Positions 10,152 through 19,094 of a stretch of DNA of 56,429 nt are shown here, piece after piece. Each line of letters opens with the position of its first letter. The first letter of the stretch is position 1. Source of the DNA: Petrachloros mirabilis ULC683 (GTDB taxonomy: Bacteria > Cyanobacteriota > Cyanobacteriia > Thermosynechococcales > Thermosynechococcaceae). The position numbers and the translations under genes are program-made. The notes under the pieces are model-generated. The model did no database searches and was not told the DNA's origin. It saw only the letters and a list, made by a program, of their open reading frames with translations. Location of the stretch: NCBI RefSeq assembly GCF_009939295.1, contig NZ_WVIC01000030.1, positions 1 through 56,429 on the forward strand, written 5' to 3'.

Positions 10152-10247
10152 ATGGGTGGTTTTATTGCCTATTTCTTGATGTTGAGTGTCTCGCTCGGAA
10201 CAGCGTTAGCGCTCTTTTATGGACTCAAAACGGTCAAGCTGATTTAG
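10152..10247 (+). CDS. petL: Cytochrome b6f complex subunit PetL (31 aa)
   Basis: A 31-residue single-helix membrane protein: it starts MGGFIAYFLML and ends LFYGLKTVKLI. The length, the single hydrophobic helix and a charged C-terminus ending in KLI match cyanobacterial PetL, a small peripheral subunit that stabilises the b6f dimer in the thylakoid. AAGGAG at 10135-10140 is a good ribosome binding site, 11 bases before the ATG. The gene is cotranscribable with the RNB gene upstream. Its last four bases overlap the convergent stop of the MscS gene. It is short enough to be missed by most gene finders. A different small helix protein cannot be excluded without alignment. Confidence 0.75.
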   Translation: MGGFIAYFLMLSVSLGTALALFYGLKTVKLI

Positions 10248-12061
10248 CCGCTGGCAGGGTTCTCAGACTCTGGGTCTATCACCCTCACTGACTCTGGTGG
10301 CGAGGGTTTGTCTTGCAAATTTGACTTGAGCTGAGTGGGGGTTGTCCGGCCATCGGAGGATGAAGTTTGTTGACTCAGCCAAGCGTCGAGACTTTGGGAA
10401 AGCTGCACCAAAGACTGAGTCAGTTCAGGGGGCAGATCCAGGGGTAACTGACCTGAGCGCACATGCAAATCTCGCTGGGGGAAGGGAATTTCAATGCCGC
10501 GATGGCGCAAAACGGTTTCAATGCGAAAATTGAGATCACTTTTGATCACAGGCTGTCGCTGGGGTTCATTGACCCATACCAGCAATGTAAAGTTGAGGGC
10601 GCTGTCTCCAAAGTCGGTGAAGAAGACGCTAGGGGAGGGCTCTGCCAGTACATTGGGGTGACTGCGGGCAGCATCAATCAAGGCGGCTCGAACTTCACTG
10701 GAATTGGAACCATAGGCCACCCCCACTGGAATTTGCAAACGAGACATGGGGTTACCATAGCTCCAGTTGATCACGTCGGACTCCAGAAATCGGGAGTTGG
10801 GCACAATAATCGAGACTTGATCTAGGGTGCGCACTTCGGTGCTGCGAACATTAATGCGCTCCACGGTGCCCTTGAGACCTTCTACTTCAATAAAGTGGCC
10901 GATCTGAATGGGGCGCTCGAAAATCAGCACCAAACCGCTGACAAATTCCTTAGCAATTCCCTGCAAGCCAAGGCCAATCCCCACGCCCAGTACACTGGCA
11001 AAGATAGCCAAAGAGCTCAAGTCTAAGCCCCAAATCTGCAAGAGCACTAACGCCCCAATGAAAACCAATAGGTAGTTGACCATCATGGCGATGGCAGACT
11101 GGGCACTTCGACTAATGCCGGTCACTTGCAAAATGCGATTGCGCAGTAACCCCTGTACCGATCGAGCTAAGCTTACCAAGCCCAGGAACATCAGCAGGAG
11201 CACCAGCAGATCTACAACCGAGTAGGTGTTGTCTGCCAAGGGAATGATGGGGGATGCCAGGCTGGTGGAGAGAAGATCGATTGTTCGCCGTCTCCAAACT
11301 CTAGTTAGGGGAAAAAAGTCTAAAACAGTGGAGAGAACAAATAGCCACAGTCCCACTCGGGTCAACAGCAACGTGGTTCTGAGAAATAGCGCTACCCCTG
11401 GTAGGGGCTTACGGCTTTCAGGGTCAAGGGCTGAGTTGGGTAGCAGTTGGCGAAGCTTGTGCTGCCACAGCCAACCCAGGAGCAGGTGGGCTGCGATCGC
11501 CAGTCCCCCTAGCCCCGCTGACACCAATACCATCTGGGTGACATACTGGGGTTGCCGCTGACGCTGTGCCCGCGCAAATGCCCCCTCTAACCGCTGGCGA
11601 ATAAATTCTGAGCGCTCTCGCGGGTTCACCCCTCCGGGGGCATCCCGCTCAGTCACCGTCAAGATATAGCGTCCATCAATCTCAATGACTGGCAGCTCGC
11701 TGCGCTCTGCGATCGAGACTTCCCTCACCTCACCCGCAGCCACCACCTCAGCCAGCACCCGATTGATGTCTGTTGCGCGCTGATCCGCACTGAACATGTC
11801 GGATGCCCAAATCTGAAATAGCCGATAGCCATCTAGTTCAATATGGGCAGTGGAAGTAGACTCCTGTGCCACCACTGGGTAGCTCGTCATTAACCCAAGC
11901 AGAAGTCCACCCAGGCAAAGGAGGGCAGCTAACCCCTCCCAGAATCTTGATCTACGACGGTAGCGCTTTCCCCTTGATGGTGTCTGTTTTCGAGAAGCTG
12001 CCCCGAAGTGGGGTGAGAAATACGGCACAAATTCACCTGTCTGACAAAACTGTAACTGCAA
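10244..12061 (-). CDS. MscS-family mechanosensitive channel with N-terminal extension
   Basis: A large MscS-type channel of up to 605 residues. A basic N-terminus and hydrophobic stretch LAALLCLGGLLLGLM ending near VVAQ look like a signal peptide. A periplasmic region (about 70-170) is followed by about five membrane helices and then the MscS pore and beta domain: GVGIGLGLQGIAKEF, VEGLKGTVERINVRSTEVRT and IVPNSRFLESDVINW. The C-terminus is polar and proline-rich. It releases osmolytes on hypo-osmotic shock in related proteins. The start is uncertain: the first codon is TTG at 12061, with an in-frame GTG at 12028 as an alternative. The 3' end overlaps petL by four bases. Confidence 0.9.
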   Translation of the reverse strand: MQLQFCQTGEFVPYFSPHFGAASRKQTPSRGKRYRRRSRFWEGLAALLCLGGLLLGLMTSYPVVAQESTSTAHIELDGYRLFQIWASDMFSADQRATDINRVLAEVVAAGEVREVSIAERSELPVIEIDGRYILTVTERDAPGGVNPRERSEFIRQRLEGAFARAQRQRQPQYVTQMVLVSAGLGGLAIAAHLLLGWLWQHKLRQLLPNSALDPESRKPLPGVALFLRTTLLLTRVGLWLFVLSTVLDFFPLTRVWRRRTIDLLSTSLASPIIPLADNTYSVVDLLVLLLMFLGLVSLARSVQGLLRNRILQVTGISRSAQSAIAMMVNYLLVFIGALVLLQIWGLDLSSLAIFASVLGVGIGLGLQGIAKEFVSGLVLIFERPIQIGHFIEVEGLKGTVERINVRSTEVRTLDQVSIIVPNSRFLESDVINWSYGNPMSRLQIPVGVAYGSNSSEVRAALIDAARSHPNVLAEPSPSVFFTDFGDSALNFTLLVWVNEPQRQPVIKSDLNFRIETVLRHRGIEIPFPQRDLHVRSGQLPLDLPPELTQSLVQLSQSLDAWLSQQTSSSDGRTTPTQLKSNLQDKPSPPESVRVIDPESENPASG

Positions 12062-12212
12062 AAAATCTCTTCCATCTTGCCGTAGTCACCTCCGTTGATC
12101 GTGGCACTTTTGCGACGCATTGACCAGATGAGATAAATCTCTGTGCCTCAGTTTCAGTACCCGTACTAGAATAAAAAGCAGTCGCTATGCAGACGCAACG
12201 CCAAGGACTAGG

Positions 12213-13697
12213 ATGACCACCGCCGCCCCTGCCAAAACTACCTACGAAGCAGTGATTGGGTTAGAAACCCATTGCCAATTGAGCACGGAAACCAAGATTT
12301 TCTGCCCCTGCTCTACTCAGTTTGGCACTGAGCCCAACCACAATGTCTGTCCTGTGTGTATGGGAATGCCAGGGGTTTTACCAGTCCTGAATCAAAAAGT
12401 GCTGGAATATGCGGTTAAAGCTGGGATGGCGCTCAACTGTGACATTGCCCGGTTCAGTAAGTTTGACCGCAAGCAATATTTTTACCCGGATCTGCCCAAA
12501 AACTATCAAATTTCTCAGTATGATCTGCCCATTGCTCAAAACGGCTGGCTAGAGATTGAGCTGGTGGATGAACTAGGCAGCGCCACGCGCAAAACTATTG
12601 GTATTACCCGTCTTCATATGGAAGAAGATGCGGGAAAATTAGTCCATGGGGGCAGCGATCGCCTCTCTGGGTCTACCTTCTCTCTGGCTGACTACAATCG
12701 CGCTGGGGTGCCCCTGTGTGAAATTGTTTCTGAACCTGACATCCGCTCAGGTCAAGAAGCGGCGGAGTATGCCCAGGAACTCCGCCGCATTCTCCGCTAC
12801 ATGGGTGTCTGTGATGGCAACATGCAAGAAGGTTCCCTGCGCTGCGATGTAAATATTTCTGTGCGGCCTGTGGGGCAAGAGGCTTTTGGCACGAAGGTTG
12901 AAATCAAGAACATGAATTCCTTCAATGCCATTCAGCGCGCCATTGATTATGAAATTCAGCGCCAAGTTGAGGTTTTAGAGTCGGGGGGCACCCTGAGCCA
13001 AGAAACCCGTCTGTGGGAGGAAGGCGCTCAGCGCACGATCAGTATGCGCTCCAAAGAAGGCTCTAGCGACTATCGCTATTTTCCGGAGCCTGATTTGACT
13101 CCCATAGAGGTGCCATTAGCCCAGCTTGAAACCTGGCGATCGCAGCTGCCTGAACTCCCTGCTCAGAAGCGTCATCGCTATGAAACTGACTTGGAGTTGT
13201 CGGCCTATGATGCCCGCATTCTCACGGATGATTTGGCAGTCGCACAGTATTTCGAGGCAACCCTATGGGCAGGCGCGCCTGCCAAGCAAGCGGTCAACTG
13301 GATCATGAGTGACATTACGGGCTACCTGAACACAGAAAAGCGTAGCATCAGCGAAATCGCGCTGACCCCGGCGGCTCTGGCTGAATTGATTGCCTTGATT
13401 GAGTCGAGCACCATTAGCAGCAAAATCGCCAAGGATCTGCTGCCTAAGCTGCTGAGCCAGGGGGGGTCTCCCAAAGCTCTGGTAGAGCAAAAGGGGCTGA
13501 CTCAGATTTCAGATTCAGCTACGTTGACTGCGCTGATTGATCAAATTTTGGCCGCCCATCCTCAAGAGCTGGAGCAGTATCGCGCTGGCAAAACCAAGCT
13601 ACAGGGGTTTTTCGTGGGTCAAATTATGAAAAAAACCAATGGCCGCGCTGATCCAAAGCTGGCCAACCAAATTCTGAGCAAAAAGCTCAAGGGATAG
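12213..13697 (+). CDS. gatB: Asp-tRNA(Asn)/Glu-tRNA(Gln) amidotransferase subunit B
   Basis: Subunit B of GatCAB, which converts Glu-tRNA(Gln) to Gln-tRNA(Gln). Hallmarks: [18 protein letters not shown], the zinc-type cysteines CPCST and [29 protein letters not shown]-like kinase site, EEDAGK, and the C-terminal YqeY-like tail with [17 protein letters not shown]. 494 residues is normal. AAGGA lies five to six bases before the ATG. It stands alone, which is usual because gat genes are dispersed in cyanobacteria. Confidence 0.97.
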   Translation: MTTAAPAKTTYEAVIGLETHCQLSTETKIFCPCSTQFGTEPNHNVCPVCMGMPGVLPVLNQKVLEYAVKAGMALNCDIARFSKFDRKQYFYPDLPKNYQISQYDLPIAQNGWLEIELVDELGSATRKTIGITRLHMEEDAGKLVHGGSDRLSGSTFSLADYNRAGVPLCEIVSEPDIRSGQEAAEYAQELRRILRYMGVCDGNMQEGSLRCDVNISVRPVGQEAFGTKVEIKNMNSFNAIQRAIDYEIQRQVEVLESGGTLSQETRLWEEGAQRTISMRSKEGSSDYRYFPEPDLTPIEVPLAQLETWRSQLPELPAQKRHRYETDLELSAYDARILTDDLAVAQYFEATLWAGAPAKQAVNWIMSDITGYLNTEKRSISEIALTPAALAELIALIESSTISSKIAKDLLPKLLSQGGSPKALVEQKGLTQISDSATLTALIDQILAAHPQELEQYRAGKTKLQGFFVGQIMKKTNGRADPKLANQILSKKLKG

Positions 13698-13804
13698 TCC
13701 AAGGGGGGTTCCGAAATAGAATGCCTCCATAATCGTACTAATTCCGCCTCAAGTTTTGACTTACTGAATTGAGTTGAAACAAGTCCTGGGGCTGAGTTCC
13801 ACAG

Positions 13805-13950
13805 GCTTAGAGGCGGTTTGAAAAGTGTTTAACGCCTTGCACCCGCCCCCTAAATCCCCCAGAATGGGGGACTTAAGAGTGAGTAAATCCCCCCAGAATG
13901 GGGGTAAATGTAGAGCATGAGAAGACCTGACTTTAGAGACAGCCGCTTAG
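13805..13950 (+). repeat. Repeat B-related element, copy 4
   Basis: Starts CTTAGAGGCGGTTTGAAAAG and ends GCCGCTTAG, forming imperfect terminal inverted repeats. The interior carries CCTTGCACCCGCCCCCT and two CCCCCAGAATGGGGG palindromes. The right end overlaps the last codons of the next gene: TTA at 13947-13949 is that gene's stop read on the minus strand. Confidence 0.7.
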
Positions 13951-14339
13951 GGCTTGGGAGGATCTTCGGGGAAGAGCACTTGCCAGGCGGTTTTGGCTGC
14001 TTCGGCTAGACGGTCACCAAAGTCAGTCATTTCTTGAAGTACCGATTGCCAGTTTTTCTCGGCATCTTGTTGTAAATGGAGGTAGGCATCTTCAATTTGC
14101 TGGGGGTCAAGCAGCTTATTCTGCTCAACTAGCTCGCGGGCACGCTGCACGGCAGCTAGATAGGCGTCGCGAGTCAGGGTCTCAGCAGACTGCACCTCAT
14201 CTTGGGCTCGTTTCTTAATCGCTTCAATCAGGGCTTCGGTCTGGTCACGAATGTCATCCTGCCCAGGAGTTGTAGTTAATGCAGTGTCATCGGTTTGGGT
14301 TAGGGCAGATTCTTTAGGAATAATCGGATCTGAACTCAT
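13947..14339 (-). CDS. Conserved-looking hypothetical protein (130 aa), helical
   Basis: A 130-residue soluble protein with a Ser/Thr/Asp-rich N-terminus (about 30 residues) followed by a long charged helical region, TRDAYLAAVQRARELVEQNK and LHLQQDAEKNWQSVLQEM, and a tail ending FPEDPPKP. No membrane segment, cysteine pair or catalytic motif. The family is not recognised with certainty. The TAA stop lies inside the end of a repeat B-type element, so the original C-terminus may have been changed. The ATG at 14339 starts the frame cleanly. Confidence 0.75.
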   Translation of the reverse strand: MSSDPIIPKESALTQTDDTALTTTPGQDDIRDQTEALIEAIKKRAQDEVQSAETLTRDAYLAAVQRARELVEQNKLLDPQQIEDAYLHLQQDAEKNWQSVLQEMTDFGDRLAEAAKTAWQVLFPEDPPKP

Positions 14340-14429
14340 GACAGGGTTCCTTCACTAGCTGACGTTAGGCGGATGGCACAGCCTTTTTCACTTTAACTTG
14401 AATACTTGGGATTGACAGGCTCCTGGCGC

Positions 14430-14840
14430 TTAGAAGCTTGACCAACCAAGGGTATTGCCTTGGTTGTTCTCCTCTAACGTTAGGAGACGTTGGATGCGAT
14501 CGCGGGTTGATGGATGGGTTGAAAACAAGCTGCTCAAAAAGCTTGACTTGGCTCCGTGCATGATCAACAACGGATCAAAGGCCGGGTTCCCTGCCAAGGG
14601 AAGCTGAGCAGCACTGGACTCTAGGCGCTGCAACCCCCGTGCCCTCGCTCGGGCGTTGCCAGTCAGATGGGCTGCCCCCGCATCAGCAGCATACTCTCGG
14701 GTGCGGGAAATTCCCAGTTGGATGATAGTGGCAGCTAGGGGTGCGACAAAGATTGAAACGAGCAAGATTAAAGGATTACTCCCGCGACTATCATTGCGGC
14801 GAGTGAGCCAGCGCCGAAGCCAGCGTGGATTACTTGTATT
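14430..14840 (-). pseudogene. htpX: HtpX-like M48 metalloprotease, C-terminal remnant
   Basis: The residues RNDSRGSNPLILLVSIF, APLAATIIQLGISRTREYAA and STHPSTRDRIQRL match the C-terminal third of HtpX membrane metalloproteases, including the conserved third zinc-side Glu region (SRTREYAAD). The HEXXH motif and first membrane helices are missing. Upstream in frame the reading stops at TAA (14841-14843), and the likeness extends before the first possible start (TTG at 14765), so this is a remnant and not a short gene. It lies between the ado terminator and a small hypothetical gene, in the place where an intact neighbour would be expected. Confidence 0.75.
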
Positions 14841-14928
14841 TTAGAAATTTGCTCCTGAGCATTACAGCGAAAGTTCCGGCTAATAGAGTGCGGTTTTACG
14901 AACACTGAGAGGTTCTTCGAGAAAGGTT

Positions 14929-14953
14929 AAAAAAAAGGCTGCTCACGCAGCCT
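14929..14953 (-). terminator. Rho-independent terminator of ado
   Basis: On the minus strand, AGGCTGC and GCAGCCT form a perfect seven-base stem with loop GTGA, followed by a run of eight T. It lies about 110 bases after the ado stop. Confidence 0.9.
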
Positions 14954-15060
14954 CAGAGTTAAAAACCCAAGGAACAAGGGTTGTAGCATCTAGCCTATAT
15001 ATTGGCCCTGGGGCAGCAAGGCTAATTCCGCAAGCGTTTGGGCAAATTTGATGACGCACC

Positions 15061-15756
15061 CTAGGCAGCAGCTAACCCCAGGGCTGACATGCGCATGATG
15101 TCTTTGGTCGAGAAGCCAATATTACTCAGGGCTTCGCCGTACTGAATCATAAAGTCTTCCACCAGCGCTTCTTTTTCCATGCCCAGCACCTTGGCATCTT
15201 GCTCTACTTCGTTGAGCATCCGCCAGACCAGGGGCAGGTTTTGACGGTTAGCAGCTTCAATCTCGTCTTTGACCCTATTAAAGTTTTCTTTAAGCCATTC
15301 CTCGCCAAAGTTGAGGTGGGTGTACTCATCTTTGACCACACCTTCGGTAATCTTGCGGGCAAAGGGATCCGCGACTGGGATGTAAATGTTGTAGGCTGCG
15401 ATCGCAAAACACTCAATAATCAGCGATTGAATCACCAAGCAGGGTACCACTTGCCCTGCCTCTGCGGCGACCTGAAAATTGCGATGCAAATCCGCAAAAA
15501 ACTGCTGGGCAAAGTCTAGGTCTGGGGTCACCTCCAGATTACGCCCACAAGCCTCAAAGCCTTTTTTGTGGCGCGCTTCCATTTTGGAGAGGCGTAACAA
15601 CTCATCTTTATGCTCAGGCAGCATCTCCGTCAGTCGAATGTAGTTGGCATGAGCTTCCTGTTCGCCTTCAATGACGATGCCATTAATACGGCTATAGGCA
15701 TCGCGATAGGTTGCAGTGCTGAAATCAATGTCGGGGCTAGCCTGGAGTTGGGGCAT
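15061..15756 (-). CDS. ado: Aldehyde-deformylating oxygenase (cyanobacterial alkane synthesis)
   Basis: Non-haem di-iron, ferritin-like enzyme that converts fatty aldehydes to alkanes and formate. All six canonical metal ligands are at their usual positions: E32, E60, H63 (MEARHKKGF), E115 ([11 protein letters not shown]), E144 and H147 ([12 protein letters not shown]). 231 residues matches the family. The ATG at 15756 begins MPQLQASPD. In most cyanobacteria the acyl-ACP reductase gene aar lies directly downstream; here a strong terminator and an htpX remnant follow, so the gene is transcribed alone. The upstream region holds a short palindrome (15836-15847). Confidence 0.97.
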   Translation of the reverse strand: MPQLQASPDIDFSTATYRDAYSRINGIVIEGEQEAHANYIRLTEMLPEHKDELLRLSKMEARHKKGFEACGRNLEVTPDLDFAQQFFADLHRNFQVAAEAGQVVPCLVIQSLIIECFAIAAYNIYIPVADPFARKITEGVVKDEYTHLNFGEEWLKENFNRVKDEIEAANRQNLPLVWRMLNEVEQDAKVLGMEKEALVEDFMIQYGEALSNIGFSTKDIMRMSALGLAAA

Positions 15757-15835
15757 GTTGGTCGAATCTCCTGATATCTACCTAGGGACTGAATTAACAA
15801 AATACGATACTTTGTCAACTCAGCTTCAGTCCATT

Positions 15836-15847
15836 ACAGTTTACTGT
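15836..15847. promoter_or_regulatory. Short palindrome upstream of ado
   Basis: ACAGT-TT-ACTGT, a perfect five-base inverted repeat 80 bases upstream of the ado start. It could be an operator half-site pair, but no known cyanobacterial regulator consensus is clearly matched. Confidence 0.25.
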
Positions 15848-15961
15848 ACTCACTCTCGGTGCACTCAACCTTAAACCCATATTGCCCAGATCTCTGCTGT
15901 CAGTCACGCATCTAACACGCATCCATGAGGTGAAGCCACCCCAATCAACTCGAAGCAACGC

Positions 15962-16315
15962 TCAGTCCGCTCGGAAATCGTCCTGTGACTCAGACGCAGG
16001 TTGGAGGCTATATTCTAAAAACTCAATCCGTTTCTGATGATCCGCAAGCAACTGATCTCGCTCTGTCAATTCTGCCTCAAAAACTTGAATGGTTCGCTTA
16101 CAGTTCGATAACTGCCAGCCTCGTCTCACAAGGGCAGGCACTGAAACCATCAGGCCAAGTAAGAAGCCAATCGCAAGGGTGACCAACAGCACAAGCGCCA
16201 AGGGTGAGTCAAAAACCCACACCCCTAGGCGAATGGTCGCCAGATCGGCATTTTGGAGCGCAAAGAGAATCGCTAGGGCTGCGATCGCAATCGCCAGTAT
16301 TAGAAACAAGCGCAT
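15962..16315 (-). CDS. LapA-domain (DUF1049) inner-membrane protein
   Basis: 117 residues. Two membrane helices, FLILAIAIAALAILFALQNA (3-22) and ALVLLVTLAIGFLLGLMVSV (40-59), then a cytosolic coiled coil (CKRTIQVFEAELTERDQLL) ending in an acidic tail. The layout and the NADLATIRLGVWVFDSPLAL segment match LapA/YciS-type proteins, which in enterobacteria help control lipopolysaccharide assembly. It lies just downstream of the polysaccharide region, on the same strand as the next glycosyltransferase (16-base gap), but is common genome-wide, so a link to that region is only suggested by position. Confidence 0.8.
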   Translation of the reverse strand: MRLFLILAIAIAALAILFALQNADLATIRLGVWVFDSPLALVLLVTLAIGFLLGLMVSVPALVRRGWQLSNCKRTIQVFEAELTERDQLLADHQKRIEFLEYSLQPASESQDDFRAD

Positions 16316-16331
16316 TCAAATTCGAACCTAG

Positions 16332-17600
16332 TCAATACCTGATGGACTTGAAAAGGAGGCAGCTACGACTTTGATATTTTGTCAATGAAGAACTTCTTCC
16401 AGTAATAACTTTAGCATAGTGTCGAGAAATGACATCAGGTGTAAAGTTATGAAGCATATATTGTCTTCCAGAGCGTCCAAGAGAGACAACCAACTCAGGA
16501 TTTTTCATCAGCTCAATAATAAAATAAGATAATAGTTGACTATCACCATTCAAAAAAGTTTTGCCACAATGAGCTTCTTCAATTAGCGAATTCAAGTAGG
16601 AATGAGATTCGCAAATTGCAGCAACAGGACGACCAGCAGCAAGAGCAGAGTAAAGCTTGCTAGGAACAACTAATCCCTCCATTCCAGCACTAATACTAAC
16701 TAAAGATAAATCACAAGCGGTGAGAGAAAAAGGCAAAGTATCAGATTCTTGATAAGGAAGCAGCAGACAGTTTTTTAGATTCCAATCTTCAATAACTTCC
16801 ACTAAAACTTGATGCTTTGCCCCATTTCCAATAAACACAAAGCGAACAGGATATTCTTGAAGATATTTAGCCGCTTCTAAAATAGTCTCCAAATCATGAC
16901 ACCGCCCCATATTTCCAGAATACAAAACGGTAAAGTAGTTTACCAAATCATATTTATGTGCAAACCAGTTTTCAGTTTTAGGAATGGGTACAATTTTGAG
17001 AGGATCTGCCCAACTATGAATAACATGCACTTTGCTAGCAATACCAGGACAACGTTCAATCACACGGTCACGCATGGTTGAACTTAGGACAATCACTGAC
17101 TTAGCACGCAACCAAGTTAAACAATTAAGGGCATTCCAGAATTTTACTAATATGTTTTCAGAACTAATGACATTCAGCTCAATAATTATATCTGGATATA
17201 AATCATACATGAGGCATATATAAGGCAAACCAAATAAGATATTACCGATATAGCCAATCCAAGGTAAAAAAGGAGGAGCAGTAGTCAAAAGCAAGACATC
17301 TAAATGCCATCTAGATCGAATAAGATTTAAAAAAGTTCTTATAGTAAAAACACATGCTTCAATCGCTTTACCTCTGATTCGACGTGGCCAAAAGCGAGTT
17401 GATCTTGAGCGATGAACAAAAGCACTCGAAGTTTTTTCTCTAACTGGTGCCCTAGTATTATCAAAGGCGTAACTGGGTTGACTAGTAAAAACCTCAACCT
17501 GAATTTCGTCCCCACCAAGATGATCAACTAGTTCTTCAATTAATTGACCAGTGGCGGCATAGTCTGGTGGATAATACTGAGTGAAAATTTTAAGTCGCAT
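16332..17600 (-). CDS. Glycosyltransferase family 4 (WbuB-like)
   Basis: GT-B fold glycosyltransferase of 422 residues. The N-terminus MRLKIFTQYYPPDYAATGQL is the donor-side glycine/aromatic motif of the WbuB/WcaI group. The C-terminal domain has VLYSGNMGRCHDLETILEAA and MEGLVVPSKLYSALAAGRP, the WbuB-type version of the nucleotide-sugar site. Acts on lipid-linked saccharide at the inner face of the cytoplasmic membrane; the sugar cannot be read from sequence. Last gene of the minus-strand exopolysaccharide region. It is AT-rich, without HIP1 sites. Confidence 0.9.
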   Translation of the reverse strand: MRLKIFTQYYPPDYAATGQLIEELVDHLGGDEIQVEVFTSQPSYAFDNTRAPVREKTSSAFVHRSRSTRFWPRRIRGKAIEACVFTIRTFLNLIRSRWHLDVLLLTTAPPFLPWIGYIGNILFGLPYICLMYDLYPDIIIELNVISSENILVKFWNALNCLTWLRAKSVIVLSSTMRDRVIERCPGIASKVHVIHSWADPLKIVPIPKTENWFAHKYDLVNYFTVLYSGNMGRCHDLETILEAAKYLQEYPVRFVFIGNGAKHQVLVEVIEDWNLKNCLLLPYQESDTLPFSLTACDLSLVSISAGMEGLVVPSKLYSALAAGRPVAAICESHSYLNSLIEEAHCGKTFLNGDSQLLSYFIIELMKNPELVVSLGRSGRQYMLHNFTPDVISRHYAKVITGRSSSLTKYQSRSCLLFKSIRY

Positions 17601-17683
17601 GAATCAATAGTTGATCAGTAAATAAGCAATTAAATTACCAAAAGTCATCAAGATTTAGTCAAAATTAATACATTAGAAATATC

Positions 17684-17793
17684 ATATAGCGATTCTCACC
17701 TGAGTAAGGTGCGGGGTGTGTGAGTGGAACCCCCACGCAGGGGCACTGCCCCCTGCACCCCATGTACGCCATTAATCTGTAAGTCGCTATATT
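17684..17793 (+). repeat. Repeat A, copy 2
   Basis: Same orientation as copy 1. ATATAGCGATTCTCACCTGAG at the left (given to its first 20 bases) and GTCGCTATATT at the right. The right end overlaps the end of the next gene: CTA at 17787-17789 is its stop codon on the minus strand. Confidence 0.8.
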
Positions 17794-18566
17794 GATTCAT
17801 CATGCTTAAGTTCTTTTTCAATTAGATGAAGAGACAATATAACTTCTGCAAGCATACGTTGAAACGCATAATACCATCCATGCCATCCATCAAATAATCC
17901 GCCCTTAAAAAAGAGGCAATAAAATAAGACTGCAAATGGAGCAAGTATTTTTGTTTTACGTACCTTATCACCAATATTAAGCTGACTTGCAGAAGTGTTG
18001 GAAAGTTTTACAGATTCTAATACCATATACCTCCTTTGCGCTCTTAGCCAATCACTAAGTGGTTTTCGATCATCGTGAAACATTGGAGACCTTAGATAAG
18101 AAGATTGACCAATCACCTGTAAGAGCTGAGTATGACCATCATCATAGTATTGACTCATATCTTTGCGAAAGAGTGCCTGGCGAGGAGGAAGAAGAGTGCC
18201 TCGTAAAGGCTTACCCATAACACAATATCGGAAGTGAATATAATAACCATCAACAGTATTAGAAGGATCTAGCTCACTAAGCTCAGCGATCAGTTGATCA
18301 GAAAGCCAATAGTCAGCATCAAGAGAAAGCACCCAATGAGTCCGAACTTGCTGAATTCCAAAATTCCACTGATTAGCATGAGTATCGAAATTTCGCAGAT
18401 AAACTTGAATTCGAGAATCTTCCTTAATTAACTCTAAAGTTTCATCGGTACTAAGGCTGTCAACAACAATAATTTGACTTGCCCAAAATAAGCGAGAGAT
18501 AGTTCGCTTAATATTTGCCGCCTCATTAAAGGTTAAGACCAGGGGTGTGATTTGCTCTAAAAGCAT
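17787..18566 (-). CDS. Glycosyltransferase family 2 (WaaE/KdtX-like)
   Basis: GT-A fold enzyme of 259 residues. LTFNEAANIKRTISRL (13-28) and IIVVDSLSTDETLELI (33-48) form the nucleotide site, and VLSLDADYWLS the DXD-like metal site. The layout resembles the WaaE/KdtX group of LPS-core transferases. A C-terminal hydrophobic segment (LAPFAVLFYCLFFKGGLF) probably attaches it to the membrane. The stop TAG lies inside the end of repeat A2, so the C-terminus may have been set by that insertion. AT-rich like its neighbours. Confidence 0.88.
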   Translation of the reverse strand: MLLEQITPLVLTFNEAANIKRTISRLFWASQIIVVDSLSTDETLELIKEDSRIQVYLRNFDTHANQWNFGIQQVRTHWVLSLDADYWLSDQLIAELSELDPSNTVDGYYIHFRYCVMGKPLRGTLLPPRQALFRKDMSQYYDDGHTQLLQVIGQSSYLRSPMFHDDRKPLSDWLRAQRRYMVLESVKLSNTSASQLNIGDKVRKTKILAPFAVLFYCLFFKGGLFDGWHGWYYAFQRMLAEVILSLHLIEKELKHDESI

Positions 18567-18691
18567 ACTAAATATTTTAATTTTAAAAAATGTGCATATT
18601 CTAGCATCTCTACTTTATCAACCATAAGGCTGGGCTCCTTTAGGTGCATCCCATTTTCGTAATTTTCACCCTAGATCCTTCTCCTAATCTG

Positions 18692-18896
18692 GGCTACCGT
18701 GTACACACAAATTTAAGAAGATGATTAAAAAGCCTCTAACATCCTTACACTCGCCCCCCTGCCCCCCCTCGCGAAGCGTGCCCGAAGAGCGTAATCTGGG
18801 GGGTTCTGAAGATCTCACAGTCCCCCAGAATGGGGGATGTAGGAGGCGAATGCAGGGTGAAATCATTTTTCTCAGACTTGTGTATACACAGTAGCC
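18692..18896 (+). repeat. Repeat D, copy 1 (205 bp MITE with 9-bp target duplication)
   Basis: Starts GGCTACCGTGTACACA and ends TGTATACACAGTAGCC (imperfect terminal inverted repeats). CCTAATCTG occurs immediately before (18683-18691) and immediately after (18897-18905): a 9-bp target-site duplication. The interior has CTCGCGAAGCGTGCCCGAAG and a CCCCCAGAATGGGGG palindrome. It shares its interior with D2 (41 kb) and D3 (43.8 kb). Confidence 0.8.
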
Positions 18897-18905
18897 CCTA
18901 ATCTG

Positions 18906-19094
18906 GGAGAGGGACTTTGAATCTGGCTCCCTCCAAAAAATGTAAAAGGGGCTGGGAGATGAGGGACAACTTGAAAAACTGGGATGTAACCGGCTTTTTT
19001 ATTATCTTAATTTCTTTGTACGACTACAAAAAACTTTGTCAGCCACACAGGCCAGGAAACTACAGATTATTTTTACAATAATCTCTGAAAATAC
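18906..19094. other. Non-coding spacer with weak AT hairpin
   Basis: Follows the D1 insertion. It holds remains of an AGGGG-rich repeat tail and, at 19064-19084, arms AGATTATT and AATAATCT around five bases, ten bases after the next gene's stop on the minus strand. There is no T-run, so a terminator is only possible. With 18567-18691 and D1 this makes a 527-base stretch without a gene. Confidence 0.35.

Noticed and set aside
18684-18866. 60-codon minus-strand frame in repeat D1
   Set aside because: Entirely within a non-coding mobile repeat; similar frames appear in D2 and D3 for the same reason.
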